This document shows positions 42,437 to 50,914 of a DNA stretch of 64,000 nucleotides, piece by piece. The stretch comes from CAMDMI01 sp044379485 (GTDB lineage: Bacteria; Bacteroidota; Bacteroidia; Cytophagales; Flexibacteraceae), in contig JBIPOE010000006.1 of the NCBI GenBank assembly GCA_044379485.1, forward strand, positions 1 through 64,000, written 5' to 3'. The first letter of the stretch is position 1, and the number at the start of each line of letters is the position of its first letter. The notes under the pieces were generated by a model. That model was not told the origin of the DNA. It saw only the letters and a program-made list of their open reading frames with translations, and ran no database searches. Both the position numbers and the translations under genes were made by a program.

Positions 42437-42823
42437 ATGTCCTATTCAAAGCTTGGTTCCATCTTATTTTGCAAATGTCCACGTTGTCGAAAAGGTAATA
42501 TGTTTACCAACAGTCCTCTTAGTATTCAATTTGGGAGACGGGCTTTTGTGAATTGTCCTGTTTGTAATTTGAAATTTGAAAGGGAACCAGGCTTTTTTGA
42601 GGGAGGAATGTATTTTAATTATGCCTTAAATGTTGCCATTCTTTTCAATTCTGGAATAGCTACTTATTTCTTTTTAAATGACCCAAACCCATATGTATAT
42701 TTTGGTGTATCAGCTTCAATGGTTGTGCTTTTAGTCAGCTTTACCAGTAGATTGAGTAAATCTTTAATGCTTCATTTGTTTGGTGATGTGCGCTATGAGC
42801 CTGATTCCCAAACAAAAAACTAA
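42437..42823 (+). CDS. DUF983 family membrane protein
   Basis: The 128-residue protein has two Cys pairs near its N-terminus, CPRCRKG and CPVC, which look like a zinc-ribbon. Two membrane helices follow (about residues 60-77 and 83-103). It matches DUF983, which is common in Bacteroidota and in Proteobacteria. The function is unknown. It diverges from the ABC exporter gene, with about 110 bases between the starts. Confidence 0.83.
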   Translation: MSYSKLGSILFCKCPRCRKGNMFTNSPLSIQFGRRAFVNCPVCNLKFEREPGFFEGGMYFNYALNVAILFNSGIATYFFLNDPNPYVYFGVSASMVVLLVSFTSRLSKSLMLHLFGDVRYEPDSQTKN

Positions 42824-42862
42824 GAATAGGGAATAATTCCTTAAAAATGCCGCTTAATTTTA

Positions 42863-42893
42863 TTGGAATCCAAAATAGATTTCCTCATATTTG
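42863..42893 (+). promoter_or_regulatory. Candidate promoter for the 49-residue gene
   Basis: CATATTTG (42886-42893) differs from TAnnTTTG at one base, and TTGG (42863-42866) lies 19 bases upstream in the -33 position. The ATG follows 23 bases later. Confidence 0.4.
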
Positions 42894-42915
42894 CGACCCA
42901 ATTTAGAAAACGACC

Positions 42916-43065
42916 ATGGGTGTAACTCGATTAAAAAGAAAAGACAGAAGGAATAAAGCGTTTGCAAATGCACGCGTAAAGCGAATCAAGCAGTTGACCC
43001 TTACTCCTGTCATCAAAAAAGTGGATGTAGAGGAGTTGAAAAAATCTTTTACGACTACAGCATAA
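42916..43065 (+). CDS. Small basic conserved protein (49 residues)
   Basis: The frame starts ATG GGT GTA and reads MGVTRLKRKDRRNKAFANAR, then VKRIKQLTLTPVIKKVDVEE and LKKSFTTTA. It has many Lys and Arg in the first half. I recall close relatives, starting MGVTRLKRK, as short unannotated genes of other Cytophagales. The size and charge suggest RNA or ribosome binding, but there is no direct proof. A candidate promoter lies just upstream and a possible terminator downstream. Confidence 0.7.
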   Translation: MGVTRLKRKDRRNKAFANARVKRIKQLTLTPVIKKVDVEELKKSFTTTA

Positions 43066-43730
43066 CTTCAAGAGGCTTTCCAAAAGGATGGCCTTTTTTT
43101 TTGAAGGTACATGGTTAAATGGATTTTCTTGTAGATTATCTGATATTTAGAACAGTAGTTTTTTTGATTTGAACACGAATATTCGTACATATTTCAAAAA
43201 AAACGATTTTGATTAGTTGATAATTGGTGGAAGTATTGGTCAGCACAAAAATTTTAGAAATTAGTAACCAACTTAGATTTTCGAATCCGCTTTTAAGAAT
43301 CAAATCATAACTCTGCAACCTGAAATAAAAGCTCTAATATTAACTCAAGTTGCAGCCTTTTCCCAAAATATAATTTCTATTCGGTCGAAAAGAGTTAAAT
43401 CATAAGCAATTTTGCTTATTTTATGAATTGTAAATGCCTAAAAATGAGGCGTGATATTTTTGGATTAGATTAGTAGTGCAATTTTCCTTTTACTAAGTTT
43501 TTAGCACAATTTTGTAAAAAACATACTTCAAATTTAAAAAGAATCTTGTGATAATCTCTATTATAAATAAGTTATAAGGCAATTAAGGGTATTTTTTACC
43601 TACTGAAAAATGAAAATTTGCAGTTCACAGAATTGATAAACAAAAAATGGTAATTTTTTATTTATCAATCAGATATATCGTAATAGCTGTAAGCTGGAAT
43701 AAAAATAAATTTCGAAAAGCTCAAATATAC
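43066..43730. other. AT-rich intergenic region of about 660 bases
   Basis: Beyond the possible terminator at its left end, I see only a short palindrome (ACGAATATTCGT, about 43180) and no frame that looks like a gene. Two open frames of about 60 residues lack any recognisable content. Confidence 0.55.
43073..43102 (+). terminator. Possible terminator after the 49-residue gene
   Basis: GGCTTTCC and GGATGGCC pair in part around AAAA, followed by nine T. It is 8 bases past the stop at 43065. Confidence 0.55.
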
Positions 43731-44723
43731 TTAATTAGGGCATTTTATTACAAAATAAAATCCGGTATTACCATCATTACAACTCCCATATATCTGGACT
43801 TTTACATTTGTACTAATACTCGGATTGTAGTCGAATGAAAGATCTTTATAATTACCTGGAAGTAACCAGGTATCCAAAAAGCCAGGTCCTTGTTCAGGTC
43901 CTGGTTTGCAAGTTGGATATTTATCAAAAGGCAAAAGCTCTCCTGATGGGTTGGTTGTAGCAACATATTTATTGTTATACTTAACATCAACCCTGTCTCC
44001 TGAGAATCTACTGTAAGCATCAGTTAATCTACAACGTATAGTAACTTTTCCAGCTTTATTACCAAGATCTAAATTGTAAAAGTGTAGGCCGGAACCTTTA
44101 TCACTAATGGAATCATTACAACTATACAATTTAACATTTTCAATTGTCCGAACTTCTGGAATGGCATCTACAGTTTGATCTACATTATTAACTTTAATTT
44201 TACCAGTGATATTGACAGTGAAATCAAATGTAAAATTACCTTCCTTTATATAGCTGGGGATTTTGAAGTTGATAAAGTATCTTAACCCATTTGCCTGAAG
44301 TGGCATTTTCCAAAATCCTTTTGCTCCCTTTACCTTTAGAAATGCAGTATTTATTTTTAGTGTGGACAGCTGTTGGGTATTATCTAGTTGCAAAGTGCCT
44401 GCTCCTGGATATTTAATGAAAATACTGAAAGGAATAGAAACCTCATCGCCAGGTCTGAATACTCTATTGTCGTTTTCTAGTACGAAAAATGCACCGTAAT
44501 TGGTATCCGGGGCATAGTCTACATTATTTAAAAGAAGCCTTTTTCCTGGAATAATCGAATCATAATAATGGCCCTCAAGTTGAAGCACTTTGTTTAAGGC
44601 ATCTTTGTCTGCAACGGGATCAATTCCGAACCTATTAATTGAAATTCCTTCTTCATTTTTTTTACAGCCAAATAGAATTGTTGCCAATAAAAAAAATGTT
44701 AGTATATTTATTCGAATAACCAT
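43731..44723 (-). CDS. Lipoprotein of unknown function
   Basis: The frame is open to 44876, but the ATG at 44723 gives a clear lipoprotein signal (MVIRINILTFFLLATILFGC) and avoids the upstream gene. The remaining 310 residues carry beta-rich segments such as VFRPGDEVSIPFSIFIKYP and GNFTFDFTVNITGKIKV. No catalytic motif is seen. The start follows the stop of the barrel gene by a single base, so the two genes are co-transcribed and may form a surface complex. Confidence 0.7.
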   Translation of the reverse strand: MVIRINILTFFLLATILFGCKKNEEGISINRFGIDPVADKDALNKVLQLEGHYYDSIIPGKRLLLNNVDYAPDTNYGAFFVLENDNRVFRPGDEVSIPFSIFIKYPGAGTLQLDNTQQLSTLKINTAFLKVKGAKGFWKMPLQANGLRYFINFKIPSYIKEGNFTFDFTVNITGKIKVNNVDQTVDAIPEVRTIENVKLYSCNDSISDKGSGLHFYNLDLGNKAGKVTIRCRLTDAYSRFSGDRVDVKYNNKYVATTNPSGELLPFDKYPTCKPGPEQGPGFLDTWLLPGNYKDLSFDYNPSISTNVKVQIYGSCNDGNTGFYFVIKCPN

Positions 44724-44724
44724 T

Positions 44725-45636
44725 TTAGTTGATTGTGACGGTGGCTTGAATAGAAAATTGAAGGTTTGAGAGGTTGGCACCTTCCTTGTAAAAAGAAGTG
44801 TTATATGTCGTTTGAAATCTTGCACCGAACATAGGGGTAAAAAGTCCTCCAAATCCAAACATCCAACCCATTCCACCGCTTGTTAAATAATCAGATTTCA
44901 GTTCCTGGTCTGGTTTGGTTTCATTTGTTGAAAAAGGCCCATTATAAGCCCTTGTTCCATTGGTTTCTCTGGTAAGTTCATACTTTAGTTTTCCGGATAC
45001 CAACCAATCAAGGCTTGGACCTATTTCGAAATAAACTTTGTTTCCATATCTGATAAATAGATTGGTAGAGAGATAATTAGCTTTTATCGATTCATTTATT
45101 CCTGTTTTATCTATGTACTCAAGAGTCAAATTTTGGTTTTTAAATTCCGATTTATATCCTCTTTGCAAAAATCCAACACCGACACCAAATCCGAGCAAAG
45201 CCAAAGCAGGTGCTTGCTCTAAAAATGGGCTATATCTGAATTGAGCACCAGCGGAAAATCCATAAATATCTGTATTGGTAACTGAGGCAGGAAATAAAGT
45301 TGAATTGGTTCCGTAGTAAGCATCCTGGAATTCAAAAAAATTACCAAAAGCGAAATTCATAGCTGGGCCTACAAATAAATCTGTACTCATTAATTTTGCC
45401 CCTTCAGGACCATTTCCTCTTCTTCCACTGCCTCTCCCTTTTGATCTCCTTTTTCTTTGTTTAAGATATGATTCAGAGATATTTAACTGTATTATATTCG
45501 GACTTAAATAAGATAGATAATTTGACGTTTCTTTTTTATAAGCGGAAGTTTTACCTTTTCCGACTTTTGGTAAAAAAGAAATAAAAAGAAAAACGAATAA
45601 AATTCTCAAGCTAAAAAGATTCATTTTTTTGTTCAT
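44725..45636 (-). CDS. Outer-membrane beta-barrel protein
   Basis: The 303-residue protein has a signal peptide (ending near KVGKG), a basic linker (RKRRSKGRGSGRRGNG, about residues 61-76) and a barrel-like region of alternating hydrophobic residues. Examples are LLGFGVGVGFLQRGYKS and VYFEIGPSLDWLVSGKL, and the last residues LSNLQFSIQATVTIN are typical of a barrel end. It resembles PorT-type barrels of Bacteroidota. The basic linker is unusual and may bind acidic lipids or RNA. It precedes a lipoprotein gene. Confidence 0.75.
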   Translation of the reverse strand: MNKKMNLFSLRILFVFLFISFLPKVGKGKTSAYKKETSNYLSYLSPNIIQLNISESYLKQRKRRSKGRGSGRRGNGPEGAKLMSTDLFVGPAMNFAFGNFFEFQDAYYGTNSTLFPASVTNTDIYGFSAGAQFRYSPFLEQAPALALLGFGVGVGFLQRGYKSEFKNQNLTLEYIDKTGINESIKANYLSTNLFIRYGNKVYFEIGPSLDWLVSGKLKYELTRETNGTRAYNGPFSTNETKPDQELKSDYLTSGGMGWMFGFGGLFTPMFGARFQTTYNTSFYKEGANLSNLQFSIQATVTIN

Positions 45637-45777
45637 TTAAATCTAGCCTAATAAGAAACACATCTGTTTAATATGTTATCTATTAGGAATTGTAACCAAG
45701 CTCTTTTTTTAGTTAGTATCAAATTATTTAGACTTAGCTGATCAATTATAAATTTGACAATTATATTTTTTTAAAAT

Positions 45778-46917
45778 TTAACCAATTGCTGAGTCCAGAT
45801 CTTCAATAAGATCCTTTATATCTTCAAGGCCAACGCTTAATCGAATTAAGGTATCCTTTAAACCATTTTTTTCTCTTTCTGCTTTTGGAATACTGGCATG
45901 GGTCATAGTTGCAGGATGTGTACACAGAGATTCAACGCCACCAAGCGATTCCGCAAGTGTAAAAATATGTAAATTTTCCATTACCCTTTTAGCCTCAGAA
46001 AGTTCATCACTTTTTAATGTAAATGAAACCATACCTCCAAAATCATTCATTTGGCTGGAGGCTAAGGCGTGACCTACATGATGGGATAAACCAGGGTAAT
46101 ATACGTGGCCAACTTTTGGATTCTTATAGAGCCAATCTGCAATTAATTTTGCGTTTTGACAGTGCCTTTCCATCCTTACATGAAGTGTTTTTAGGCCTCT
46201 AAGTACCAAAAAGCAATCCATAGGTCCAGGAGTGGCACCTGAAGCATTTTGAATAAAGGCCAATCGTTGATGTAATTCTTCATCCTTTACTATTAAAGCA
46301 CCCATTACAACATCCGAATGGCCTGCCATATATTTTGTCAATGAATGCATAACAATATTAGCTCCAAGAGATAAAGGGTTTTGTAAAAAAGGAGTAGCGA
46401 AAGTATTGTCCACCGCCAATAATAAAGACCTTTCTTTGGTTACATTAGCTAGGGAAGCAATGTCAATAATTTGAAGCAGTGGGTTTGTAGGCGTTTCTAC
46501 CCAGATTAATTTTGTATTTGTATTTATAAGGGGTAGAATATCGTCACCAGACTGGATTTTTGTGAAGTGAAACTTAATGCCAAAATCCTGATAGATTTTT
46601 GTAAATAATCTATAAGTTCCTCCATATAAATCCGAAGCAGCTATCACCTCATCTCCAGGCTTCAACAGTTTTAATACAGCATCTGTGGCCGCTAATCCAG
46701 TTGCAAAACAAATGCCATGCGTTCCGTTCTCAAGGGCAGCCAGGTTGTTTTGAAGAACTGTTCTCGTTGGATTGTGTGTTCTTGAATATTCGTAGCCTTT
46801 ATGTACTCCAGGTGAGGTTTGTGCGTAGGTCGAGGTTTGGAAAATTGGTGTCATTACCGCCCCGGTTGAAGGATCTGGCTCAATACCTGCATGAATTAAT
46901 TTGGTGGCAAATTCCAT
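45778..46917 (-). CDS. Cystathionine gamma-synthase/lyase family PLP enzyme
   Basis: The 379-residue protein is a Cys/Met metabolism PLP enzyme. The PLP Lys is in HSLTKYMAGHSDVVMG, and YEYSRTHNPTRTVLQ near the start and SLGGVESLCTHPATMTHA near the end are family marks. The sequence is close to MetB (cystathionine gamma-synthase) and to cystathionine gamma-lyase, and the reaction type cannot be chosen with certainty. It works in trans-sulfuration, joining homoserine esters with cysteine or the reverse. A TACTTTTG promoter element lies upstream. Confidence 0.9.
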   Translation of the reverse strand: MEFATKLIHAGIEPDPSTGAVMTPIFQTSTYAQTSPGVHKGYEYSRTHNPTRTVLQNNLAALENGTHGICFATGLAATDAVLKLLKPGDEVIAASDLYGGTYRLFTKIYQDFGIKFHFTKIQSGDDILPLINTNTKLIWVETPTNPLLQIIDIASLANVTKERSLLLAVDNTFATPFLQNPLSLGANIVMHSLTKYMAGHSDVVMGALIVKDEELHQRLAFIQNASGATPGPMDCFLVLRGLKTLHVRMERHCQNAKLIADWLYKNPKVGHVYYPGLSHHVGHALASSQMNDFGGMVSFTLKSDELSEAKRVMENLHIFTLAESLGGVESLCTHPATMTHASIPKAEREKNGLKDTLIRLSVGLEDIKDLIEDLDSAIG

Positions 46918-46949
46918 TTGATGTAGTAATTCTTAAATTTTATGGGAAG

Positions 46950-46982
46950 CAAAAGTAGTATTATTGAATCCTTATTTTGTAA
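46950..46982 (-). promoter_or_regulatory. Candidate promoter of the Cys/Met enzyme gene
   Basis: TACTTTTG (46957-46950 on the minus strand) fits TAnnTTTG, with a weak -33 (TTAC) 21 bases upstream. The ATG lies 33 bases downstream. Confidence 0.4.
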
Positions 46983-47025
46983 AAAGACTTTCGCTTTTTG
47001 TAATTATTTTTAATTAAATTCATAG

Positions 47026-47060
47026 GTAAAAAAAAAGCCAACTTTTTTGAAGTTGGCTTT
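47026..47060 (-). terminator. Terminator after rpsJ
   Basis: AGCCAACTT (47036-47044) and AAGTTGGCT (47050-47058) form a 9-bp stem with a 5-base loop, and a run of T follows on the minus strand. It ends the ribosomal protein message 19 bases after the rpsJ stop. Confidence 0.9.
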
Positions 47061-47078
47061 AGAATCTAATTGTTTCAG

Positions 47079-47384
47079 TTAAACTTTAATTTCAACTTCA
47101 ACTCCGGAAGGAAGTTCAAGTTTCATTAAAGCATCTACTGTTTTGGAACTTGTGCTATAAATATCAACCAATCTCTTATAGGTAGATAATGAAAATTGAT
47201 CTCTTGATTTCTTGTTTACGTGTGGTGAACGTAATACTGTAAAAATCTCTTTTTCAGTTGGCAAAGGGATTGGACCACTTACAATCGCACCCGTTGCTTT
47301 TACTGCACGAACAATTTTTTCAGAAGACTTGTCAACCAATGAGTGGTCGAAAGACTTTAGTTTTATTCTAATTTTCTGATTCAT
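47079..47384 (-). CDS. rpsJ: 30S ribosomal protein S10
   Basis: The 101-residue protein has the S10 pattern: RIKLKSFDHSLVDKSSEKIV at the start, GPIPLPTEKEIFTVLRSPHV in the middle and a C-terminus LPSGVEVEIKV. It binds 16S rRNA in the head of the 30S subunit. It follows fusA by 12 bases. A strong terminator comes next instead of rplC, so the S10 operon is cut off here. Confidence 0.98.
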   Translation of the reverse strand: MNQKIRIKLKSFDHSLVDKSSEKIVRAVKATGAIVSGPIPLPTEKEIFTVLRSPHVNKKSRDQFSLSTYKRLVDIYSTSSKTVDALMKLELPSGVEVEIKV

Positions 47385-47396
47385 GATTCTTATTTC

Positions 47397-49496
47397 TTAT
47401 GCGGTTACGCCTTTTGCTTTTGATATAATGCCTTCTGCCAGGTTTTGAGGAACAAACTCATAATGAGCAAATGTTAAGTTGGCAGTTGCACGACCTGAGG
47501 ACATTGTCCTTAAGTCTGTAACATATCCAAATAATTCTGAAAGTGGAACATCTGCTTTTATAACCTGAGATCCCGCTTTGGTATCCATTCCTTTCATCAT
47601 ACCTCTTCTTCTGTTCAAATCACCAGTTATAGGACCAGTGTATTCGTCTGGAGTAACAACTTCTACTGCCATAATTGGCTCTAGAATTCTTACACCAGCA
47701 TTTCTTGCAGCTTCTTTAAAGCCAATTCTAGCTGCCATTTCAAATGACAATGAATCTGAATCGACATCATGGTAAGAACCATGGAAAATTCTAACTTTCA
47801 TTGAATCTATTGGATATCCAGCAAGAGATCCGTTTTTCATAGAATCAGCAAATCCTTTTTGAATTGCAGGAATAAATTCTTTTGGAATTACACCACCAAC
47901 AATTGCATTTACAAACTCCAAACCTGGTTTTCCATCATCTCTTGGACCTAGATCAAAGTTGATGTCCGCGAATTTACCACGACCACCGGTTTGTTTCTTG
48001 TAAACCTCTCTGTGTGTGGTATTTTTTGTTAAAGCCTCTTTATAAGCAACTTGTGGTGCACCTTGGTTTACCTCAACGTTAAACTCTCTACGCATCCTGT
48101 CAATAATAATCTCAAGGTGAAGCTCGCCCATACCTCTAATGATGGTTTGGCCTGTTTCTTCATTTGATTCAACTTTTAAGGTCGGATCTTCCTCAATCAA
48201 TTTTCCAATTGCTTTTGAGAAGTTATCCTGATCAGCAGTTTTCTTTGGCTCAATTGCATAACCAATAACCGGATCCGGGAAGTCCATTGACTCAAGAATA
48301 ATTGGGGCATTTTCCGCAGAAAGTGTATCACCAGTTTTAATATCCTTAAAGCCTACAACTGCACCAATATCTCCAGCTTCCAAACGATCAATTTGATTTT
48401 GCTTGTTGGCATGCATTTGGAAAATCCTTGAAATCCTTTCTTTGTTTCCTGACCGGTTGTTCAACACATAAGAACCTGATTCAAGTACACCTGAATATGC
48501 ACGTATGAAGCATAACCTACCAACGTATGGGTCAGTAGCAATTTTAAATGCCAATGCACAAAAAGGATCCGTTATTGTTGGATGTCTTTCAATTTCAGCT
48601 TCAGTTTTTGGGTCTGTTCCTGTAATACTTTGCTTGTCCATAGGAGAAGGCAACAAAGCCATCACATAGTCAAGCATAGTTTGAACTCCCTTATTTTTAA
48701 AGGACGAACCACAAAGCATTGGAACTATTTTCATACTCACTGTTGCAGCCCGCAAAGCGGCTAGAATTTCAGCTTCAGAAATAGATGCAGGGTCTTCGAA
48801 ATACTTCTCCATGAGCGTATCATCGAATTCAGCTACTGCCTCCAATAATTTCTCTCTGTATTCTTTGGCTTCCTCAAGCATATCATCAGGAATTGGTATC
48901 TCCTGGAAAGTCATTCCTTTGTCATGTTCATTCCATTTGATACCTCTAAAGTTTACCAAGTCAACAACTCCTTGAAACTGATCTTCAGCTCCGATTGGCA
49001 ATTGCAATGGAACAGCATAACTTCCAAGCATTTCTTTTACCTGCTTGCAAACGTTTAGGAAATCTGCTCCTGACCTGTCCATTTTGTTTACAAAACCTAT
49101 CCTGGCAACATTGTAATTGTTGGCAAGTCTCCAGTTTGTTTCAGATTGAGGTTCAACACCATCAACTGCTGAAAATAAAAAAACCAAACCATCTAAAACA
49201 CGAAGTGATCTGTTTACTTCAACAGTAAAATCAACGTGTCCCGGAGTATCTATAATGTTTATATGATAATTATTCTCTCTGTATTTCCAGTTAACTGTAG
49301 TTGCAGCTGAGGTAATTGTAATTCCTCTTTCCTGCTCCTGCGCCATCCAATCCATTGTGGCAGCGCCATCATGAACTTCTCCGATTTTGTGGCTAGCTCC
49401 TGAATAATATAAAATTCGCTCAGTCGTTGTAGTTTTACCTGCATCAATGTGTGCAGCTATACCGATATTTCTTGTAAATCTAAGATCTCTTGACAT
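47397..49496 (-). CDS. fusA: Elongation factor G
   Basis: The 699-residue GTPase has G1 AHIDAGKTTTTERILYYSG, G3 DTPGHVDFTVEV and G4 NKMDR. Domain IV and V segments such as RGKFADINFDLG and TMSSGRATANLTFAHYE are typical. It moves tRNA and mRNA in the ribosome. It lies 12 bases after rpsG and 12 before rpsJ. The length matches normal EF-G. Confidence 0.98.
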   Translation of the reverse strand: MSRDLRFTRNIGIAAHIDAGKTTTTERILYYSGASHKIGEVHDGAATMDWMAQEQERGITITSAATTVNWKYRENNYHINIIDTPGHVDFTVEVNRSLRVLDGLVFLFSAVDGVEPQSETNWRLANNYNVARIGFVNKMDRSGADFLNVCKQVKEMLGSYAVPLQLPIGAEDQFQGVVDLVNFRGIKWNEHDKGMTFQEIPIPDDMLEEAKEYREKLLEAVAEFDDTLMEKYFEDPASISEAEILAALRAATVSMKIVPMLCGSSFKNKGVQTMLDYVMALLPSPMDKQSITGTDPKTEAEIERHPTITDPFCALAFKIATDPYVGRLCFIRAYSGVLESGSYVLNNRSGNKERISRIFQMHANKQNQIDRLEAGDIGAVVGFKDIKTGDTLSAENAPIILESMDFPDPVIGYAIEPKKTADQDNFSKAIGKLIEEDPTLKVESNEETGQTIIRGMGELHLEIIIDRMRREFNVEVNQGAPQVAYKEALTKNTTHREVYKKQTGGRGKFADINFDLGPRDDGKPGLEFVNAIVGGVIPKEFIPAIQKGFADSMKNGSLAGYPIDSMKVRIFHGSYHDVDSDSLSFEMAARIGFKEAARNAGVRILEPIMAVEVVTPDEYTGPITGDLNRRRGMMKGMDTKAGSQVIKADVPLSELFGYVTDLRTMSSGRATANLTFAHYEFVPQNLAEGIISKAKGVTA

Positions 49497-49508
49497 TCCT
49501 TTATGTAA

Positions 49509-49976
49509 TTAGAATCTGAAGTGTGAAAATGCCTTGTTAGCTTCTGCCATTCGGTGTGTATCGTCTTTTTTCTTAACAGCTGCACCTTCACCTTTGGCTG
49601 CGGCAACAATTTCACCTGCAAGTCTTTCAGTCATGGTTTTTTCACTTCTCCTTCGAGAATAAAGAATCATCCACTTTATTCCCATAGCAAGCTTTCTGGC
49701 TGGTCTCACTTCAGATGGAACCTGAAATGTAGAACCTCCGACTCTTCTGCTTTTTACCTCAACACCCGGCATGATATTATTCAATGCTCTTTTGAAAACT
49801 TCAAGACCGTCTTCCTGTGTTTTTATACTTACCAACTCGCAAGCATCATAAAATATGCTGTATGCGATTGATTTCTTACCATCGTACATTAAACTGTTTA
49901 CAAATTTTGTAACCAGTGTATCCTTAAATTTAGGATCAGGTAGTAGGTATCTTTTTTTCGGCTTTGACTTACGCAT
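49509..49976 (-). CDS. rpsG: 30S ribosomal protein S7
   Basis: The 155-residue protein has the S7 motifs: VTKFVNSLMYDGKKSIAYSI, RRVGGSTFQVPSEVRPARK and KKKDDTHRMAEANKAFSHF. It starts assembly of the 30S head. It follows rpsL by 26 bases and is read with it. Confidence 0.98.
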   Translation of the reverse strand: MRKSKPKKRYLLPDPKFKDTLVTKFVNSLMYDGKKSIAYSIFYDACELVSIKTQEDGLEVFKRALNNIMPGVEVKSRRVGGSTFQVPSEVRPARKLAMGIKWMILYSRRRSEKTMTERLAGEIVAAAKGEGAAVKKKDDTHRMAEANKAFSHFRF

Positions 49977-50002
49977 TTTATATAAATCTGGAGATCAATT
50001 TC

Positions 50003-50410
50003 TTATTTTTTTCCTTTTGTTGCTGGTGCTGGTTGCCCTGGCTTCGGACGTTTAGCTCCATATTTCGAACGAGATTGTTTTCTGCCTTTTACACCAGCAG
50101 TATCCAATGCACCACGGATTATGTGGTATCTAACACCAGGCAAATCTTTTACCCTACCTCCTCTAATTAACACAATTGAGTGCTCTTGCAAGTTATGACC
50201 TTCTCCAGGGATGTAGGCATTCACTTCTTTTTGATTAGTTAACCTAACCCTTGCTACTTTTCTCATAGCTGAGTTTGGTTTTTTAGGAGTTGTTGTATAA
50301 ACCCTGGTACATACTCCTCTTCTTTGAGGGCATGAATCCAATGCTGGGCTTTTGGACTTGAAGACCAATTGCTCACGGCCTTTACGAACAAGTTGCTGAA
50401 TGGTAGGCAT
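50003..50410 (-). CDS. rpsL: 30S ribosomal protein S12
   Basis: The 135-residue protein has the S12 motifs: PTIQQLVRKGREQLV at the start, TTPKKPNSAMRKVARVRLT and later VLIRGGRVKDLPGVRYH. The Lys at the KKPNSA site, where streptomycin-resistance changes occur in other bacteria, is the normal one. The C-terminal tail is basic. A very good promoter lies upstream at 50450-50480. It is the first gene of rpsL-rpsG-fusA-rpsJ. Confidence 0.98.
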   Translation of the reverse strand: MPTIQQLVRKGREQLVFKSKSPALDSCPQRRGVCTRVYTTTPKKPNSAMRKVARVRLTNQKEVNAYIPGEGHNLQEHSIVLIRGGRVKDLPGVRYHIIRGALDTAGVKGRKQSRSKYGAKRPKPGQPAPATKGKK

Positions 50411-50914
50411 TTAAAATATTTTCTCTATATCGGTTTTAAAATCGGGACGCAAAAGTAAAAAAAGCAAATGAAGAATCAAAAATTTATACAAAATCTATTT
50501 TAGTAATATTCACTTTGAAAGCAAATAATTGAGCCAATTCCTGGATTTGATTGGTCATTAATATATAGTTGGGCAATTTTTTTTTATTATAATTTCAGAA
50601 TAAAAAACCTACAAAATCTTATAAAAATAGACTTCAGTTTGCAATTTTTGTATTTGATTTTTTTATTTTAATATCATTATTTTCAGTGTTTTATGTTCTG
50701 AATTTTTCATTAAGTTTGTAATTCTTACTATTTAATTTATCTTTTTTATTCTCCACTTAAAGGGTCTATTCTAAATTTCATTTATAGTGGAAATATTGGT
50801 TTTGAGTATCCTACAATTGATTTACTATGGACCATTACAAAAACTTATTTTTTAATGCGCCAACAGATTAATCTTATTTAAATCCGAAACTGTTTTTCTG
50901 AAGAATAAATAATT
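50411..50914. other. Intergenic region of about 500 bases
   Basis: It contains the rpsL promoter near its left end. The rest is strongly AT-rich, and I see no gene, terminator or repeat in it. Confidence 0.6.
50450..50480 (-). promoter_or_regulatory. Promoter of the rpsL operon
   Basis: On the minus strand TTTG (50480-50477), 19 bases of spacer and TACTTTTG (50457-50450) match the Bacteroidota -33/-7 consensus at every fixed base. The rpsL ATG starts 39 bases downstream. Confidence 0.65.

Noticed and set aside
43136..43838. Two open frames of about 60 codons
   Set aside because: They are in AT-rich DNA on opposite strands, without motifs, and one overlaps the lipoprotein gene.
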